This document shows, one piece after another, positions 39,601-54,600 of a stretch of DNA of 64,000 bases; the stretch's first letter is position 1; each line of letters begins with the position of its first letter. Origin of the DNA: Sclerodactyla briareus. Lineage: Eukaryota; Echinodermata; Holothuroidea; Dendrochirotida; Sclerodactylidae. Where the stretch lies: assembly GCA_026419785.1 (NCBI GenBank), contig JAODTK010005624.1:124001-188000 (forward strand), written 5' to 3'. The notes under the pieces were generated by a model that ran no database searches, was not told the origin of the DNA, and saw only the letters and a program-made list of their open reading frames with translations. The translations under genes were made by a program, and so were the position numbers.

Positions 39601-42600
39601 GTGCAACAATCGGGGAGTATCAAGATTGCAGCCAGCAGCCTCCGGCTTATGCACTTGTAATTATGAAGATACCTTGACTACCCCAGACAAAGGGGAGGTC
39701 ACCGGCACTTAGGTCATGGGTAGAAGGGCTACCCTCCTTCCACACACGCAATTAGGTCGGCAATGCAAGTAGAAGGGCTCACCCTCACAGCCACAGCCAA
39801 CGCCACTAGGTCCATGGGAGAAGGGCTCTACCCTCCTTCCACACCGCATTAGGTCCACTGGTGAGAAGGGCTCACCCTCCTTTACATACGCACTTAGGTG
39901 CCACGGAAGAAGGGCTACACCCTCCTTCCACACCGCACTTAGGTCCAAAAGTAGGTAGAAGGGCTCACCCTCCTTCCACCCCGCATTAGGTCCACTGGGG
40001 TAGGAAGGGCTCACCCTCTTCCACACTGCACTTGGTCCACTGGGTAGAAGGGCTCACCCTCCTTCCACACGCACTTAGGTACACTGTGGGAGAAGGGCCC
40101 ACACCTTCGTTCACACCGCACTAGGAGCACCACACTGGGTAGAAGGGCGCACCCTACTTCCTACACCGCACTTGGTCCACTGGGTAGAAGGGCTCACCCT
40201 CTTCCACACCGCACTCAGTCATGGGTAGAAGGTGGTCACCCAGCCCTCCTTCCACACACACCTCGCACTATGTCCACTAGGGTATGAAGGTCTCACCCTC
40301 CTTCCACACGCACTTAGGTTCCACTGGGAGAAGGGCTCCCCCCTTCCACACCGCACTTAGGTCAACTGGGGTATAAGGCTCACCCTCCTTCCACATCCAC
40401 ACCGCACTTAGTCCCTGTAAAGGGCTCACCCTCCTTCGGCCTCCACACACCGCACTTAGGTCACTGGGTAAAGGCTCACCTCCTTCACACCGCCACTTAG
40501 GTCCACTGGTAGAAGGGCTCACCCTCCATCCACCACCGCACTAGGTCCACTGTAAGTGCTCACCCTCCTTCCCACTATGTGATGACAAATCATGAAAAGT
40601 GCCTCCACTGCACAGTTTGCTTCCACAAGACCAAAGACCACACATGTTCCGATGACATGACTGACTAACAATGGAAACAACCCACAGTCACTAGGTGACT
40701 GCCAAACGGTCCAATGCACCCACATTGTGTGTCAGCTCGCCAATGGAACATGACCCTACAATGGACTCATCTTGTCCAGTGTAGTGGGGGTGTGTCATGC
40801 AAAGAGCTCAAATTTACTAACTAAAAGGCTTTTTCATGGTGTTGTAAGGCCATGCTCTCCAATGAACAGTTTGGTGGTATAGACAAGATTCTTCACCATA
40901 GCTCAATACGGCTATTCTCATACTGCCACCACTCTTGAGAACGCATTCCCATTATTGTTATTGTCGAGTAAGGGTGGGGGGAAATTTGGCGCTTGTCGGA
41001 GTTGTTGTAGATTTTGTCAGCGGAGTTTCAAAACATTGTTTTGCACACTCATTTACATGCAGTAGATCAGCCAGTGTGCCCCTATGATCTTTGACACAAT
41101 AGCATCTCATCAACTTTAACCATGAACAGGATTAATGTTGGGAATTCACAAGGATATAACACATGGCACCATAAGTAAGCTATGCTTCTATCTGACGAAA
41201 GACGGTGCATGGCAGTGCAAGCAGCAAACGGCAGTGATTAGTAAGACCTCTCAAGGAAACGCTTGCGCTAGGGCTACAAACATTTCATCTCAAACATGTT
41301 GATTCCAAGTGGGCAAGATGCTTGGCTAGTGTGGGTCCTCGACCTCGCGTCTCATAGTAAGAGGTAACCATCTGGCCAAACAAGAGGATAATGTACCCAC
41401 AGTTTCAGGAGGATTTCGCAATTTGAATATTTTTGTCCTCAGGCCATCGGAAGTTTAGTAGTGGTCACCTTGGTAATGTTGCACTATGATGCACTATAAT
41501 GTGAGTACGGACAATTGTTGTAAGTCACATAATTTGACAGGCCAGAATTGAGTTCGTAGCAGTGTTAGCAGTGGGAAAATTGTCTGGGAAGGACTTCCCA
41601 ACCAAAATATTGTTCGGAGGGAACCCTATCTATAGGCTACTTTTCTCAGCCAAGTGTGAGCACCCCTGACTATAACTGGCCTATCGTATTGGCATATCAT
41701 ACCGTAATTCCTTGCACTATACTACTTCTTGCACTTCTAATAGACCTGTATATTTTGTTAGGTCCTTGAAATAAAATAAGCCTATACCTGATACTCCAAA
41801 TCCTACAGCACTGAAAAAGGTAACTACATCATCGGTATTCTTTTCTGACCCTTATTTCAAGTTCTCATAGAGCAAGATTCTACTTTGCAGGAAATATGTA
41901 AACAAGGCGATAGCCCCCAGTTTCTACGCCTGATTCTCGGTCAGTGTTTCCATCTATTAGTCACCATGCAAACAATTACAAGGCATTTAATGAGTTGCTT
42001 TAAGATTCTGTATTAGCATTGACAGAAACACCCTACTAATCAGTGACCAATTTCAAATCCGTAAGGACTGATTATTGACAATGTCTACCATATAAGTTTT
42101 GTGGAAATGTGACTAAGATTGCCTAAATTATGCAAATTTAAACAATAATCAACTTCTTTTGACCCATTTTCTCTCCCTTCGGACTTCTTCCCGGAACCAA
42201 TTGTGAACCACACTTAATACATTTCATCGGAATTCAACAAATTTGAACATTTGCATGAATCGAGCAATTTATACACACTGCATACCCCTAGTGACCTGAT
42301 CCAATGTTAACATTTTGGCGAAACTAAAGGTAGACCCACCGCTCATAGTGGACTCATAGTGGTCCTATCTAATATAAAGTTTGTCTGTATATCCTCAGTG
42401 TCACCCATAATATTCCGATTAATACCAGCCCCCAGGGAGTTACTTCCCAGCTATCTCACACACTAGAGCTACTGCAGGTGTAACCTGACACCCTACATTC
42501 TTGAATAGGTGCCTGGTAGTAAGTGAACAATTGACTGGGAGTTTACACTTTGGTCAGTGTAGGGGTCCCAAAAGGGTCATGACAGGCAGAAGTGACCTCA

Positions 42601-45600
42601 AGGTAACAAGACACAAAACTGTGTCGCGATTGCTTGCCATAGCTGACAGGCTAGTGGCTTTAAGGCCAAACCAGAGGAAGATACCCCCTATTAGATATTG
42701 TTGGTTTTAATACTTAAAATTCCTTTCTATAAATTTGCCCACTCGGAATCTCAAATATTATCCATTCCCTTCATTCTCTGCTCCTTTTGTGGTATCACAT
42801 ACCCCTGCCTGAGGATATATATCGGGGCACTGGGCACAATTATGTCGAATATTTTTTATCCTGACACATCACTGCTCTCAAATTTGCTGAAGTGGCAGGT
42901 GCCTCCCAAAATATTCATAAGTTCAAACGACATATAAGGTCCCATGCATAACGAAACTACATGCAGTTCGCCTAGACGAAGAAAACTTTCCATTTCAACA
43001 TTCCTCTAAAATATTTTGTTGCCATGATGTCATTGTCAAACGTCAAGTTTAAAAAACAACATTCCATCCGTGTTTTGGGCTGTCTTGACTCTTCCCACGG
43101 TGCATCCTCGAGATAGCTTGTGTAGGAGTGTTTGTTGTATTTCATTAATCTAATTCACATTATGGTTTGTCTCAACAAGACGAATCAGGTCAATACAAAA
43201 AATTAGCACTCAATGTCACAAGGTCCAAAGGTCACAACGAGGGTCAAAAGATCAAATGAGTCCAAAGTAGGTCACCAGATGTAGTTTCGCCCAGAGAACC
43301 AACTTTTCCATGACCCATCCCTCTAAAATGTTCGGTTACCAGAGAATTAAGGATTGTCCTATGGTGACCTTAAATGACCTGACCTAACACCAAAAATAAT
43401 AGGGTTCATCCTCACCATATGTGCAACCCACATGCAAAATTTTGAACTTGATACATGCTTGCATTCGTTAGATATCGTGCTGACAAGCCTTTCCAACTTT
43501 GCCCTCTCGTGACCTTGAATGACCTTGAACTGGCACCAAAAAACAATGTGGTCATCCTCTCATATGTCCAACCCACATATATAATTTGAACTTCATACAC
43601 GCTTGCGGTTTTTAGATATTGGTGCTGACAAGGGGTGTCACACAGTCACACACACAGAAGCACACACACACACACATACGCACCGTGCATGATGCATTTG
43701 ATCCTTTATTTAACCCTTCGGCAAGGATCAAAAGGCCGTTTGACAATAGAATGAAATCTCTGTCTGTTTCAGATAGGAATACTAGTTTTCAGATGAATGG
43801 AAAGAACATACCTGAGGGGTTAAAATGAGTGAAAACCTCTGCAACCTTTGTTTATTGATATCATGATAGCATAATAAAAAATCGTGATGTTTTCAGCATC
43901 AATGTTGGTCAGCTAAGGGTGCCCTCAAGACTATACATTCTTAAATAGGTTAGCTACAGTCCTCTTGATGTTGATTTGCAGGAAATGTTATTATGTTGAC
44001 AGTTTTAACAATTTTGGTCCATAAGTGACCTTGAATGACCTGTGATGACTAATAACGGTTTTTTATGAAAAATGTTACCACCCCTTGATAATTATGCCAG
44101 CATTTCCCGAAATTTCAGCCATAATCGCACCGTCCCACTAGAAATTTATTGCAGAAAATGTTATTATTTGCAGTCAATCTTGATCTCGAATGACCTTTGA
44201 TGACTGGCTGTTTTTTATGAAAAATGCTTGCCTCAATGTTGATGACACAAGCCCCAAAAGCATTATGTAATAGGTACACACGCCCTATGCTATCGCCCAA
44301 AAGGTATAAAAAACACCCACCTTTGGCCCCATTGTAACTTGAAGACCTGGTGTCAGATCACGCAAGAGTTGTTTCTCTATGTAGCAGACCAGAAAACTAT
44401 CACAATATCTAAAATTGACAGTTTTTATTTCTTTGCCCCTGTAACTCCTAAAATAAGCACATTTCCTTAAAACTTGACCTTTGTCTTTTGACCCCGTCTT
44501 TACATGTTGTTTGATCCACTGAACCCCAAAATTACCATGACCAATCTCTACGAGCACCCTACTGCACTCATTCCAATTGTTGCTGGCCATTAACCTTCGA
44601 AAATTGCCATAATTTATGCAAATTATTCACATTAAATTACCTTAAGTGACCTTTGCACTGTTGTTAAATTGATCAGGATCAAAGGTGTAACCATCTCCAC
44701 CAAGTTTCATGAGGATTCACCCAACTTTAAAATCTGCATAAATTATGACAAATTAGACTAGGTAAATGCGAATTAGTAGCATTGAATAACCTTTGGTGAC
44801 CTCGTCCCTACTGTAAAATTCATTGGGACTATAGATTAAGCATCTCCACAGAGTTTCGTCAAAATCCAACAAAACTAAAAAATATCGCAGAAATGATGAA
44901 ATTAGCTAACAATCCAGCATATAGCATGACAGGAATCTAATCAGTTCGTGTACTCTTAATAGTTGTTAGATTCCCGAACGGCATCACCAATGCATCTACC
45001 GATCAAGAGATATCTTGTACACAAGCTTCCTGGCCAATTTCATTAATATGCAAATTTATGCAAATGAGTAAGGTCTTTCAGGACGAAAAATGGATGCACA
45101 TCGGCAACTCTTCACCGCGCACCTCCCACAAAAAGGTCCCAGCACGATTGCTTTCACGGTTCAGGAGATATCGAACCGCACATACGGACAGACAGACCGA
45201 CAGACGGACGGACAGAACAGACAGACAACAAAGTGACCACTATGTCTCTCCTTGAACAAAGTTCAGGCGAGACAAAAAAGGTGAATTGATGATCATATAT
45301 TCAGTAAGTTGTTGCATTTGCTATAACTTGTACAGGGACCCAGTTCAGCCTAAGTCAAAATCCACTGCCTGAAGACACAGAACGGACAATGTGCCCCAGA
45401 CATTGATGGGAAGTACTGATTATTGAAACATCTTCGAGCCTGTTTTCCTAATTGAGGTTTCTTGAAGAATTCAACGTTTCAATTTTTCAGAGACCAGGGA
45501 TCATACTGATCTCTAACTATTCTTTTCATGACTCAGTCAATGCAGTCAACTGCTCACAAAAGATTATGATACGCTATCACTCCCCCTCCTCACAACGATA

Positions 45601-48600
45601 AGATCGATTTCACACCTAGACCTTTAGCCTTATAGTGTACAGACTAGGTGCATTGTAGGCTCAGGTATATAGGCATCGGATTTTTCCCTAATCTGACAAG
45701 TCTGCTAATTCTTAAAGGTTGAGGAATGAAGGAATGAAAAGCCAAACAAAATGAACGTACTCCTCTAAGGCAGAGAACCAACCACTTTGACCATACACTA
45801 CATTTAACTAAAACAGTTTACATGCACCACAGGCAAGGTGTGCCCTGATTGGCTGCAGGCGAGCAGTGTATAGAGTTGATCAAGCACTTTGTTAGGATTG
45901 TTAGGGATTGAATCTTGCGTAAGCCTGTATCAGTGTCATGCAGAGATGACAGATATATTTACCATCTATGATGAATAATATTTGAAAAAAATGCTTCCTG
46001 CTGATTCTGCGTGCGATTCAAACAGATGGCGATTTCGGCGATGAAAAAACGATGAACTTCGGCTTCTCACAGCCAAGATGCTCTGACATAAACGTCCAAA
46101 TGGCAAAATAAGAAGGACGATAGAGTTGCCGGCCCAACTACTGTGAAAGATTGCCAGATGTTCAATGGCGGGGGTGGGTGCGAAGTGTAATATGTGGTAA
46201 TTGAGTAAGTTGAAATAGATTGACCCATCTGGAATGACTAAATATTTCTCCTCATGAGATACCCAGTCTTCTTGTTGAAAACCATGTCATGGTTTGATTT
46301 GCCGACCCAAGCCATTATATCATTTCCATCTCCGCAATAGAATCAATCCTGACAGTGGAAGCTTAAACGCTATTCCTCTCTGGTAGGAGTTGCCCGACAC
46401 TACCACTCTATCTTCTATATCTAATCAATGCTCTCAGGTGTGATGGCTCCTAGCTTCACCACTTCCCCTACATCTCAGTCTCACACCTCTCCTATGAGAC
46501 TTGCCATCCTCCCTTCAATCATCTATGCTACTTAACTCCACCTAGGGAGCAATGGCGAAGGCACCTAGCCACATCCACCTGTAGCTTCCAATCGCCTAGC
46601 TTCTCCCAGGCAAGCGTCCATGCTGTGCTGGCTCATCCCCTCAACTCCCTGAGCTACTGGTTCCTTGCGGTCGCCCCCACTGACCGAATCCAGCCCAAAC
46701 AGGACAGTTGGGCAGGATCCGTCGGCCAGGAGCACGCTATCCCAAAAGGCAGTTGGTGTGGCTAATCAGCAGCTAGCCTAACCTATACACCCATGATACC
46801 TGCGTCCACTGGTGTTATGGTTCCGGCAGCTTCACTGCCAGGGGGTACCCGTTCCTCCTTGTGAACTCCACCCCGCAATGTTGTTGCCACCAGAGCCGTC
46901 AAATACTTTCATCCCCACAGAGGATGGTTCCATCTGTCAGATTCATCCAGAGGTTATCCTTCAGGTGCGCGGCACACCTCCGCCGCTGGGCGACACTTTG
47001 ACACCTTTGTCCATTGTGTTATTTGGTCCGCTGTTCTGAAAACAGATGTTACACATATTCCAGTAATGCAATACTGTAACTGTACCTACCCACTGAAGTG
47101 CCTTAAAGTATCACCCAGATCATAGTAGTGTTCACCCTCAAGTATCTCCAGAGACTCTCAGAGAAAAATGCAGCGACAGTGTGAAACCTTTTTCTACTAT
47201 ATGTCTCCATTTAGCACAAGGGTAGGGGGAGGCAAGTTGCCCTAATAGCACATGGGTAAGGTAGGTTGTGACTCGATTCATCTCACACCTATCGGCTCGC
47301 TACACCATTTTTCGGCAACACGCCTAACTACTCAAAAACTGCTCTGAACGTACGACGGCCCAGCGACTAAAAAACTAAGCTAAATACAGCAATCGAAAAT
47401 ACCCTCCTACTTTACGTAAGTGGTAGAGAATCCTCCACCACACAGAAGAAAAACACCAGCCAAAGTGTGAAACTTATAATTTTGAGACTTTGCCAAAATG
47501 GTACATCGAGCCCGAGATTCTCACGAAGAGAAACGATGGGTTTGCCAGTTGAGATAGGGTTCAATCTCGGCCAGGATAAGACTAGTAGGCCTGAAAGGGG
47601 GGTGGGGGCACGGTGGGGGTGAGATTAAGGATTGGAAGTGATTCTCCTCGCTAACACCATGTTTTCGGCAACAAGCCTAACTCAAAAACGCTCTGAGCGT
47701 ACGACGCCCGCGACGAAGAACTAAGCCTAAATGACATGCAATCGAAAAATATACCACCCTCCTACTTCACGTAGTGGTAGAAAAATCCTTCCAAGCAAAC
47801 GAGAAGAAAAACACCATCCAAGTGTGAAACTTATACTTTTAGATTTGGCCAGAAATGTGACTATCGACCAAATTCTCACGAAAGAGAGAACGATGGGGTT
47901 GCCAGTTGAGATTAAAAGGTTCAATTCGCAGGATAAGACTAGTAGGCTGAAAGTGGGGGGGGGGGCAAGGTGTGATGTGAGATTAAGGCGTGAAGTAGAT
48001 TCATCCTCACAACCTTTCAATTTACCCTCGAGTTCAGCTGACTGGGAGAGGGAGACTGACTGGAATGACTTGTGGCCATTCTACCACTCAATTCACATTT
48101 ATGTAAGCGTCAAAGACTGTAGAAATGCTAATCACTTTCAATCCCTACGCATGGAGATACTCTACAAACTTTTGTGCTGGTGTCCTCATTAGGTCCACAA
48201 TCTAACTTCTTTGAAATGAATTTTCTGGTCTCCGTCCCAGGCACAATTCCTCCTGCTAGATGCGAGTCTGCTGTGATGCTAGCTGTCCACTGAGGTCAGG
48301 ACTTTAGAAGTGAAATAATCTTAGGTGAGATAAACCATTTGGCTAGTTTACAGATGTAGGACTACAGTAGTTAAAGGTTCATTAAACTACTGTACGTGTC
48401 AAGCACAATCAGGCAGTGTAATAGACTGGCACGTAGCACTTGTAGATCTCTTTCCCTTTTTTAATTCTGATTATTCTTTGTGTCTCAAGCACTTCAGGCT
48501 GGATTTGTATGCATGCAAAACCAATTACCACAGTCATGTCCAAGCTGCTTTGATTATATGTTTCTCTCTCTATGCCTTTTTTGTGCGCTACACCCTAGAT

Positions 48601-51600
48601 TATCATCTGTGATCTATTCGATCAAAATGTCTTGTAGCCTCTTTTGATGGTCGGTTCTGAATATCCTATTCTTCATGTATAGGAGTAGCAGGCTAATCAA
48701 TTGCAACGTACTCCTCTGTATCAGAAGCACCACCATTGACCATACACTACATTTAACTAAAACAGTTTACATGCACCACAGTCCGTGTGCCCTGTAGTGG
48801 CTCATGCGAGCAGTGTATAGAGTTGATCAAGCACTTTGTTAGGATTGTTATGGATTGAATTCTGCGTAGAGCCTGTTATCCGTGTCATCAGATATGCAGC
48901 AGATATATTTACCCATCTAGAATGAATAAATATTTGAAAAGGCTTCCTGCATGCTTCTGCGTGTCGATAAAGCAATGGGCGATTTTCGGCGATGAAAAAA
49001 CGATGAACTTCTCAGTCCAGATGCTCATGAACCTAAACGTCCAAAAAAAAAAAAATGGCAAATTAAAAGGACGATAGAGTTGCCGCCCAGACTACTGTTA
49101 ACGATTGCCAATGTTCAATGGCCGTGGGGTGAAGGGTGCGAAGTTTAATATGTGGTATTGAGGTAAGTGAAATAGATTGACCCCATCTGGAAGAATAATA
49201 TTTTGCTCCTCATGAAGTACCCAGTCTTCTGTTGAAAACCATGTCATGGTTGTTGCCACCAGCCATTATATCAAATTCCATCTTCCACATAGATCACCTA
49301 CAGTGGAAGCTTAAGCTATTCCTCTGTAGGAGTTCCCGTACACTATCCACTCTATCTTCTATATCTAAATAAATGCTCTACCAGGTGTGGATGGCTCCTA
49401 GCTTCACCCTTCCCCTACACCAGTAGCTGCTCACACCTCTCCTTATGAGACTTTCCCATCCTCCCTTCATCATCTATCTACTTATACCACTCTAGAGCAC
49501 ATGGCAGAATGCACCTAGCCACATCACCTGTAGCTTCCATCGCCTAGCTTCTTTCTCCCAGGCAAACGTCCAGGCCTGGGCTGGCTCATCCCCTTCACTC
49601 CCCTGAGCTACGGGCTTCCTGGCGCGCCCCAACTGACCGAATCCAGCCCAAACAGGACACTTGGGCGGTCGTCGGCCAGGAGGCACGCATATGCCCAAAA
49701 ATGTGCAGTTGGTGTTTAGGGGCGAATCAGGCAGCTAGCCTAACATATACAACCCCACAATTCATACCTGCTCCACTTTGTGTGATGTTCCCAGCTTCAC
49801 TGCCAGGGGTACCCCGGTCCTCCTTGTTGAACTCCACCGCATGGTTGTTGCCACCAGAGCCGTCACAATAACTTTTCTCCCCCGAGGATGGTTCATTTCC
49901 AGATCATCCAGAGGTTATCCTTCAGGTCGCAGCGGTACACTTCCAGCCGCTGGGCGACACTTTGACACCGTTGTCCAGTTGTGTTAATTTGTCCGCATGG
50001 TCCTGAAAAACAGATTGTTACAACATATTATCCAGTAATGCCATATACTGTAATACTGACCTACCCACTGACGTGACTTACCAATATAACACCGATCAAT
50101 AGGAGGTAGTTCACCTCAAGTATCTCCAGAGCTCTCAAGAGAAAAATAGCACAGACAGTGTGACCCCTCATTTCCTAACTCCTGTCTCCATTAGCACAGG
50201 GAGGGGGAGGCCATTTCCCTAATAGCACTGGTAAGGTGGTTGTTGACTCATTCATCTCACAACCTATCGGCATCGCTAACACCGATGTTTGTCGGCAACA
50301 AGCAAACTACTCAAAAACGGCTCTAGCGTACTAGCCCAGCGACGACAGACTACCTAAATGACATGCAATCGAAAAATATACCACTCTCCTCTTCACGGAA
50401 GTGGGTAGAGAAATCCATCCATCCTTCCACGCCAACAGAAGAAAAACAACCATCCAAGTGTGAAACTTATAAATTTTGAGACTTTGCCAAATTGTGATTA
50501 TCGACCAAGATTCTCAACAAAGAGGAGAACGATATGGTGTTGCCAGTTAGATAGGGTTCAATTCCGCCAGGGAAATAAGATAGTAGGGCTGAAAGGGGGG
50601 GGGTGGCAAGGTGTGAGTGTGAGATTAAGGAGTGAAGTAGATGCATCCGCGCTAACACCATGTTTTCGGCAACAAGCCTAACTACTCAAAAACGGCTCTG
50701 AGCGTAAACGACGCCCGGCGACGAAAGAACTAAGCCTAAATGACCTGCAATCGAAAAATATACCACTCCCTACTTCACTTCAGTGGTAGAGAATCCTTCC
50801 ACGCAAACGGAAGAAAAACAACCATCCAAGTGTGAAACTTTATAATTTTGAGACTTTTCCAGAAATTTGACTATGAGCAGAGATTCTCAAAACGAAGAGA
50901 GAACGATGGGGTTTCCACAGTTGAGATAGGGTTCATTCCGCCAGGATAAGACCTATTAGGCTGAAAGGGGGGGGGGGGCAAGGTGTGAGTGTGAGATTAA
51001 GGAGTGAAGTAGATTCACCCTCACAAACCTTTCATTAAAGCGTCGAGTTCAGCTGACTGGGAGAGGGAGACGGACTGGAATGACTGTGGCCATTCTACCA
51101 CTCCATTCACATTTAGGTAAGAGTCAAAGACGGTAAAAATGGCTAATCACTTTCAATGCCCTAGCATGAGATACTCTACAACGTTTGTGCTGGTGTCTCA
51201 TTAGGTCAACAAATCTAACTTACTTTGAATGAATTTCCGGGTCTCCGTCCCAGGCAGCAATATCCTCCTGCCTAGAGCTGATCTGCTGTGATGATAGCTG
51301 TCACTGAGGTCAGACCTTTAGAAGATTGGAATAATCTTCAGGTGAGATACACCATTTGGCTAGTTTACAGATGTAGGACTACAGTGATTTAAAGGTTCAT
51401 TAAACTACTGTACGTGGTCAAGAACAATAGGCAGTGTAATAGACTGGCACGTAGCACTTGTAGATCTCTTTCACTTTTATAATTCTGATATTCTTTAGTG
51501 TCTCAAGCACTTCAGGCTGGATTTGTATTGCATGCAAAACCAATTACCACAGCCATGTCCAAGCTGCTTTTGATATTGTTTCTCTATTCCCCTTTTTTGC

Positions 51601-54600
51601 GCTACAGCACCCAAGAGTTATAACCTCCTGTGTCTATGTCGATCAAACTGTCTTGTAGCACACTCTTTTGATGGTCCAGGTTATTAATATGCATAGTCTT
51701 CATGTCTAGGAGTAGCATGCTATCAAATTGCAACCCCCAGCTTCACTACACAAAGTGTACAACAGATCCATTGATTCAATTTCGACCAACCGCAGTTGCC
51801 CTACTTTGAGTACTAAAATGGCTGTGGCAATTCACTCCGCGTGCAACCAATGGAGAGTGCACATATGCGACATTACACAGTGATATTCCAACATTGGCCA
51901 GCTACATGCGAATTTTCATAGGCACTACGAATCATGGCGGGGCACCAGGGGCACTTGCCCCGTCCCCCCACATTGGGGGCCCCCACATTCAGCAGCAGAG
52001 CATTGAGACAAATTGGGCCTGAGTTACCCAATTTTTTTATTGATTGAGTTACCCAATTTTTTTTTATTGATTGCCCAAATATTTTACCTGCCCCGAACTT
52101 CTGTTCACTCTGCCCGAAATACAACAAAACTGTGCCATTTCGGTGCACATTGATCTCTTTCCTGTAATATGTCGTTTAATTCGCATGTCACTGAAATCCG
52201 GGCATTCCTGAAATTACTGCCAAGTTCCCAAACCATGAGGTTTGCAATACACGTGAATGCGCAATTCTAGAGTGAATTACGTTCGGGTACCTGGCAGTGG
52301 TACAGCATGCTCGACAAGATTAACGCATGTTGCCGTCCGCATGCATTGCCAATCACTCCCCTCAGGCTGGATGTAAGGTTTGTGGACTGTGGTGGTCATT
52401 GATTTTATCTCATGTAATTATTAACGGCTAAAGATACCCTTAACATCATTTTCCCGATTGTTGTTTAACGAGTAGCTAGTCGCCAGTCTAGGGTTGCATC
52501 CTATGGTTGTGTGGCAATGTCGATGCATACGTAGAATTTAACCTCGAAAAAGTTTCATAAATTCCTGCTTTCAATTGTTTTGCATCTCGACTTCTACTCT
52601 GATTGTTTTCGGCAACAAGCCTAACTACTCAAAACAAAGGCTATGAGCGTACGACGCCCAGCGACGAAAGAACTAGCCTAAATGACATGTGCAATCGAAA
52701 AATATACCACTCTCCTACTTCAACGTAAGTGGTAGAGAAATCCTCCACGCAAACGAGAAGAAAAACAAACCATACAAAGTGTGAAACTTATAATTTGAGA
52801 CTTGCCAGAAAAATGTGAAATCGACCAGAGATCTCACGAAAGAGAGAAAAAAAACGATGGGGTTGCCAGTTTGAGATAGGGTTCAATTCCGCAGGATAAG
52901 AACTGTAGGCTGAAAGGGGGGGGGGGGCAAGGTGTGCGTTGTGAGATTAAGAGTGAAGTAGATTCATCCTCCACAACCTTTCAATTTACCGCGCGAGTTC
53001 AGCTGACTTGGGAGAGGGAGACTGACTGGAATGACTGTGGCCATTCTACACTCAATTAACATTAGTAGAGTCCAAGACTGCAGAAACTGATTAATCAATT
53101 TCAATGCGCAAGCATGGCGATACTCTAAACGTTATGTGTGGTGTCTCAGTAGGTCCACCAATTAAATTACTTTGAAGGATTTCTGGTCCCGGCCCCAGGC
53201 GCAATATCCTCTGCCTCGAACATGCTGAGTCTGCGGTGATGATACGCTGTACTGAGGTCAGGGACCTTTAGAAGAGGAAATAAATCTTAGGTGAGATGAA
53301 CCATTTGGCTAGTTTACGATGTAGGACTACAGTATTCTAAAGGTCATTAAACTACTGTACGGGTCAAGAACAATAGGCAGTGTAATAGACTGGCACGTAG
53401 CACTTGTAGATCTCTTTCACTTTTAATTATGATATTCTTTAGTGTCTCAAGAACTTTCAGGCTGGATTTGTATGCATGCAAAACCCACTTACCAGTCTTG
53501 CCAGCTGCTTTGTGAATATGTTTCTCTATGCCTTTTTTGAGATACCACCCATAGAATTATACATCATGTGATCTAAGTCGATCAAAATGTCTTGTAGCAT
53601 CTTTTGATGGTCAGTTATGAATAGCATATTTTTCATGTATAGGAGTGAGCAGGCTAATCAATTGCAACCCCAGCTTCACTACACAAAGTGTACAGACAGA
53701 TCCAATTGATTCAAGTTCGACCACGCGCATTGACCTACGGTGATACTAAATGGCTGTGGCATTCACGCGCCTGCACCAATGAGAGTGAACATATCGACAT
53801 TAACACATGATGATCCAACAGTTGCCAGCTACAATGTGACTTTTCATCTCACTAGCGGATTTAGGGCGGGGAAACAGGGCACGGGACGGCCCCCCCAAAT
53901 TTGGGGGCCCCCCACAATTTCAGGCAGAGAATTGGAGAAAAAAATTGGGCGGGGGGATGAGTTCCCAATTTTTTATTGATTGCGTTACCAATTTTTTATT
54001 GATTGCCCAAAAATATTTTTACATGCCCGAATTCTGTTCAACTTCTGCACGATATACAACAAACTGTGCCATTTCGGTGCACATGATCTTTTCTGTAATA
54101 TGTCGTTGTATTCGCATGTCACTGAAATCCCGGGCCAGGTCTGAATTATTACTCCAAGTTCCAACCCATGAGGTTGCAAACAAACTGAATGCGAATCGAG
54201 GAATTAGGTTCGGGTACCTGCAAGGGTACAGGCAAGGATTCGACAAGATTAAAGCATGTGCCGTCGCTGCATTGTCAATGCCACCCTCCCCTCAGGGGTA
54301 GATGTAAGGTTTGTGACTGTGGTGGTCATTGATTTTATCTCATGTAATTATTAACGGCTAAATGTACCTCTCATTATTCCCAGAGTTGTTGTATTTAACG
54401 AGTAGGCTAGTCCAGGTATATGTGTTTGCATCCATATGGTTGTGTGCAATGTCGATGCATAAGTAGAAATTTAAACCTCGAAAAAGTTTCATAAATTCAT
54501 GCTTTCATTGTTTTGCAAATCTTTCTACTCGGTGTTGGCACTGAAGAGCTTCGCAACCTAAATTATCATTTGTACTAAGGGTGTTTCATTCATTAATGCC

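Larger units (their letters stand above)
45755..54530. repeat. Mosaic duplication around the zinc-finger exon (order B-A-B-A-C-A-C)
   Basis: Block B (about 45755-47311 and 48704-50289) holds the zinc-finger exon. Block A (about 47312-48703, 50290-51737, 52606-53668) holds the preceding exon plus one or two copies of a roughly 350-bp subrepeat starting TTTTCGGCAACAAGCCTAAC. Block C (about 51738-52605 and 53669-54530) is intron with a transposon-like relic. Copies differ mainly by one-base indels. Junctions recur at the same sequences (after ATTGCAAC for A, after CTTCTACTC for C). Confidence 0.85.

Noticed and set aside
49492-49698. Extra USP5 exon between zinc finger and 38926
   Set aside because: The peptide has no similarity to USP5, and the family has no segment at that point.
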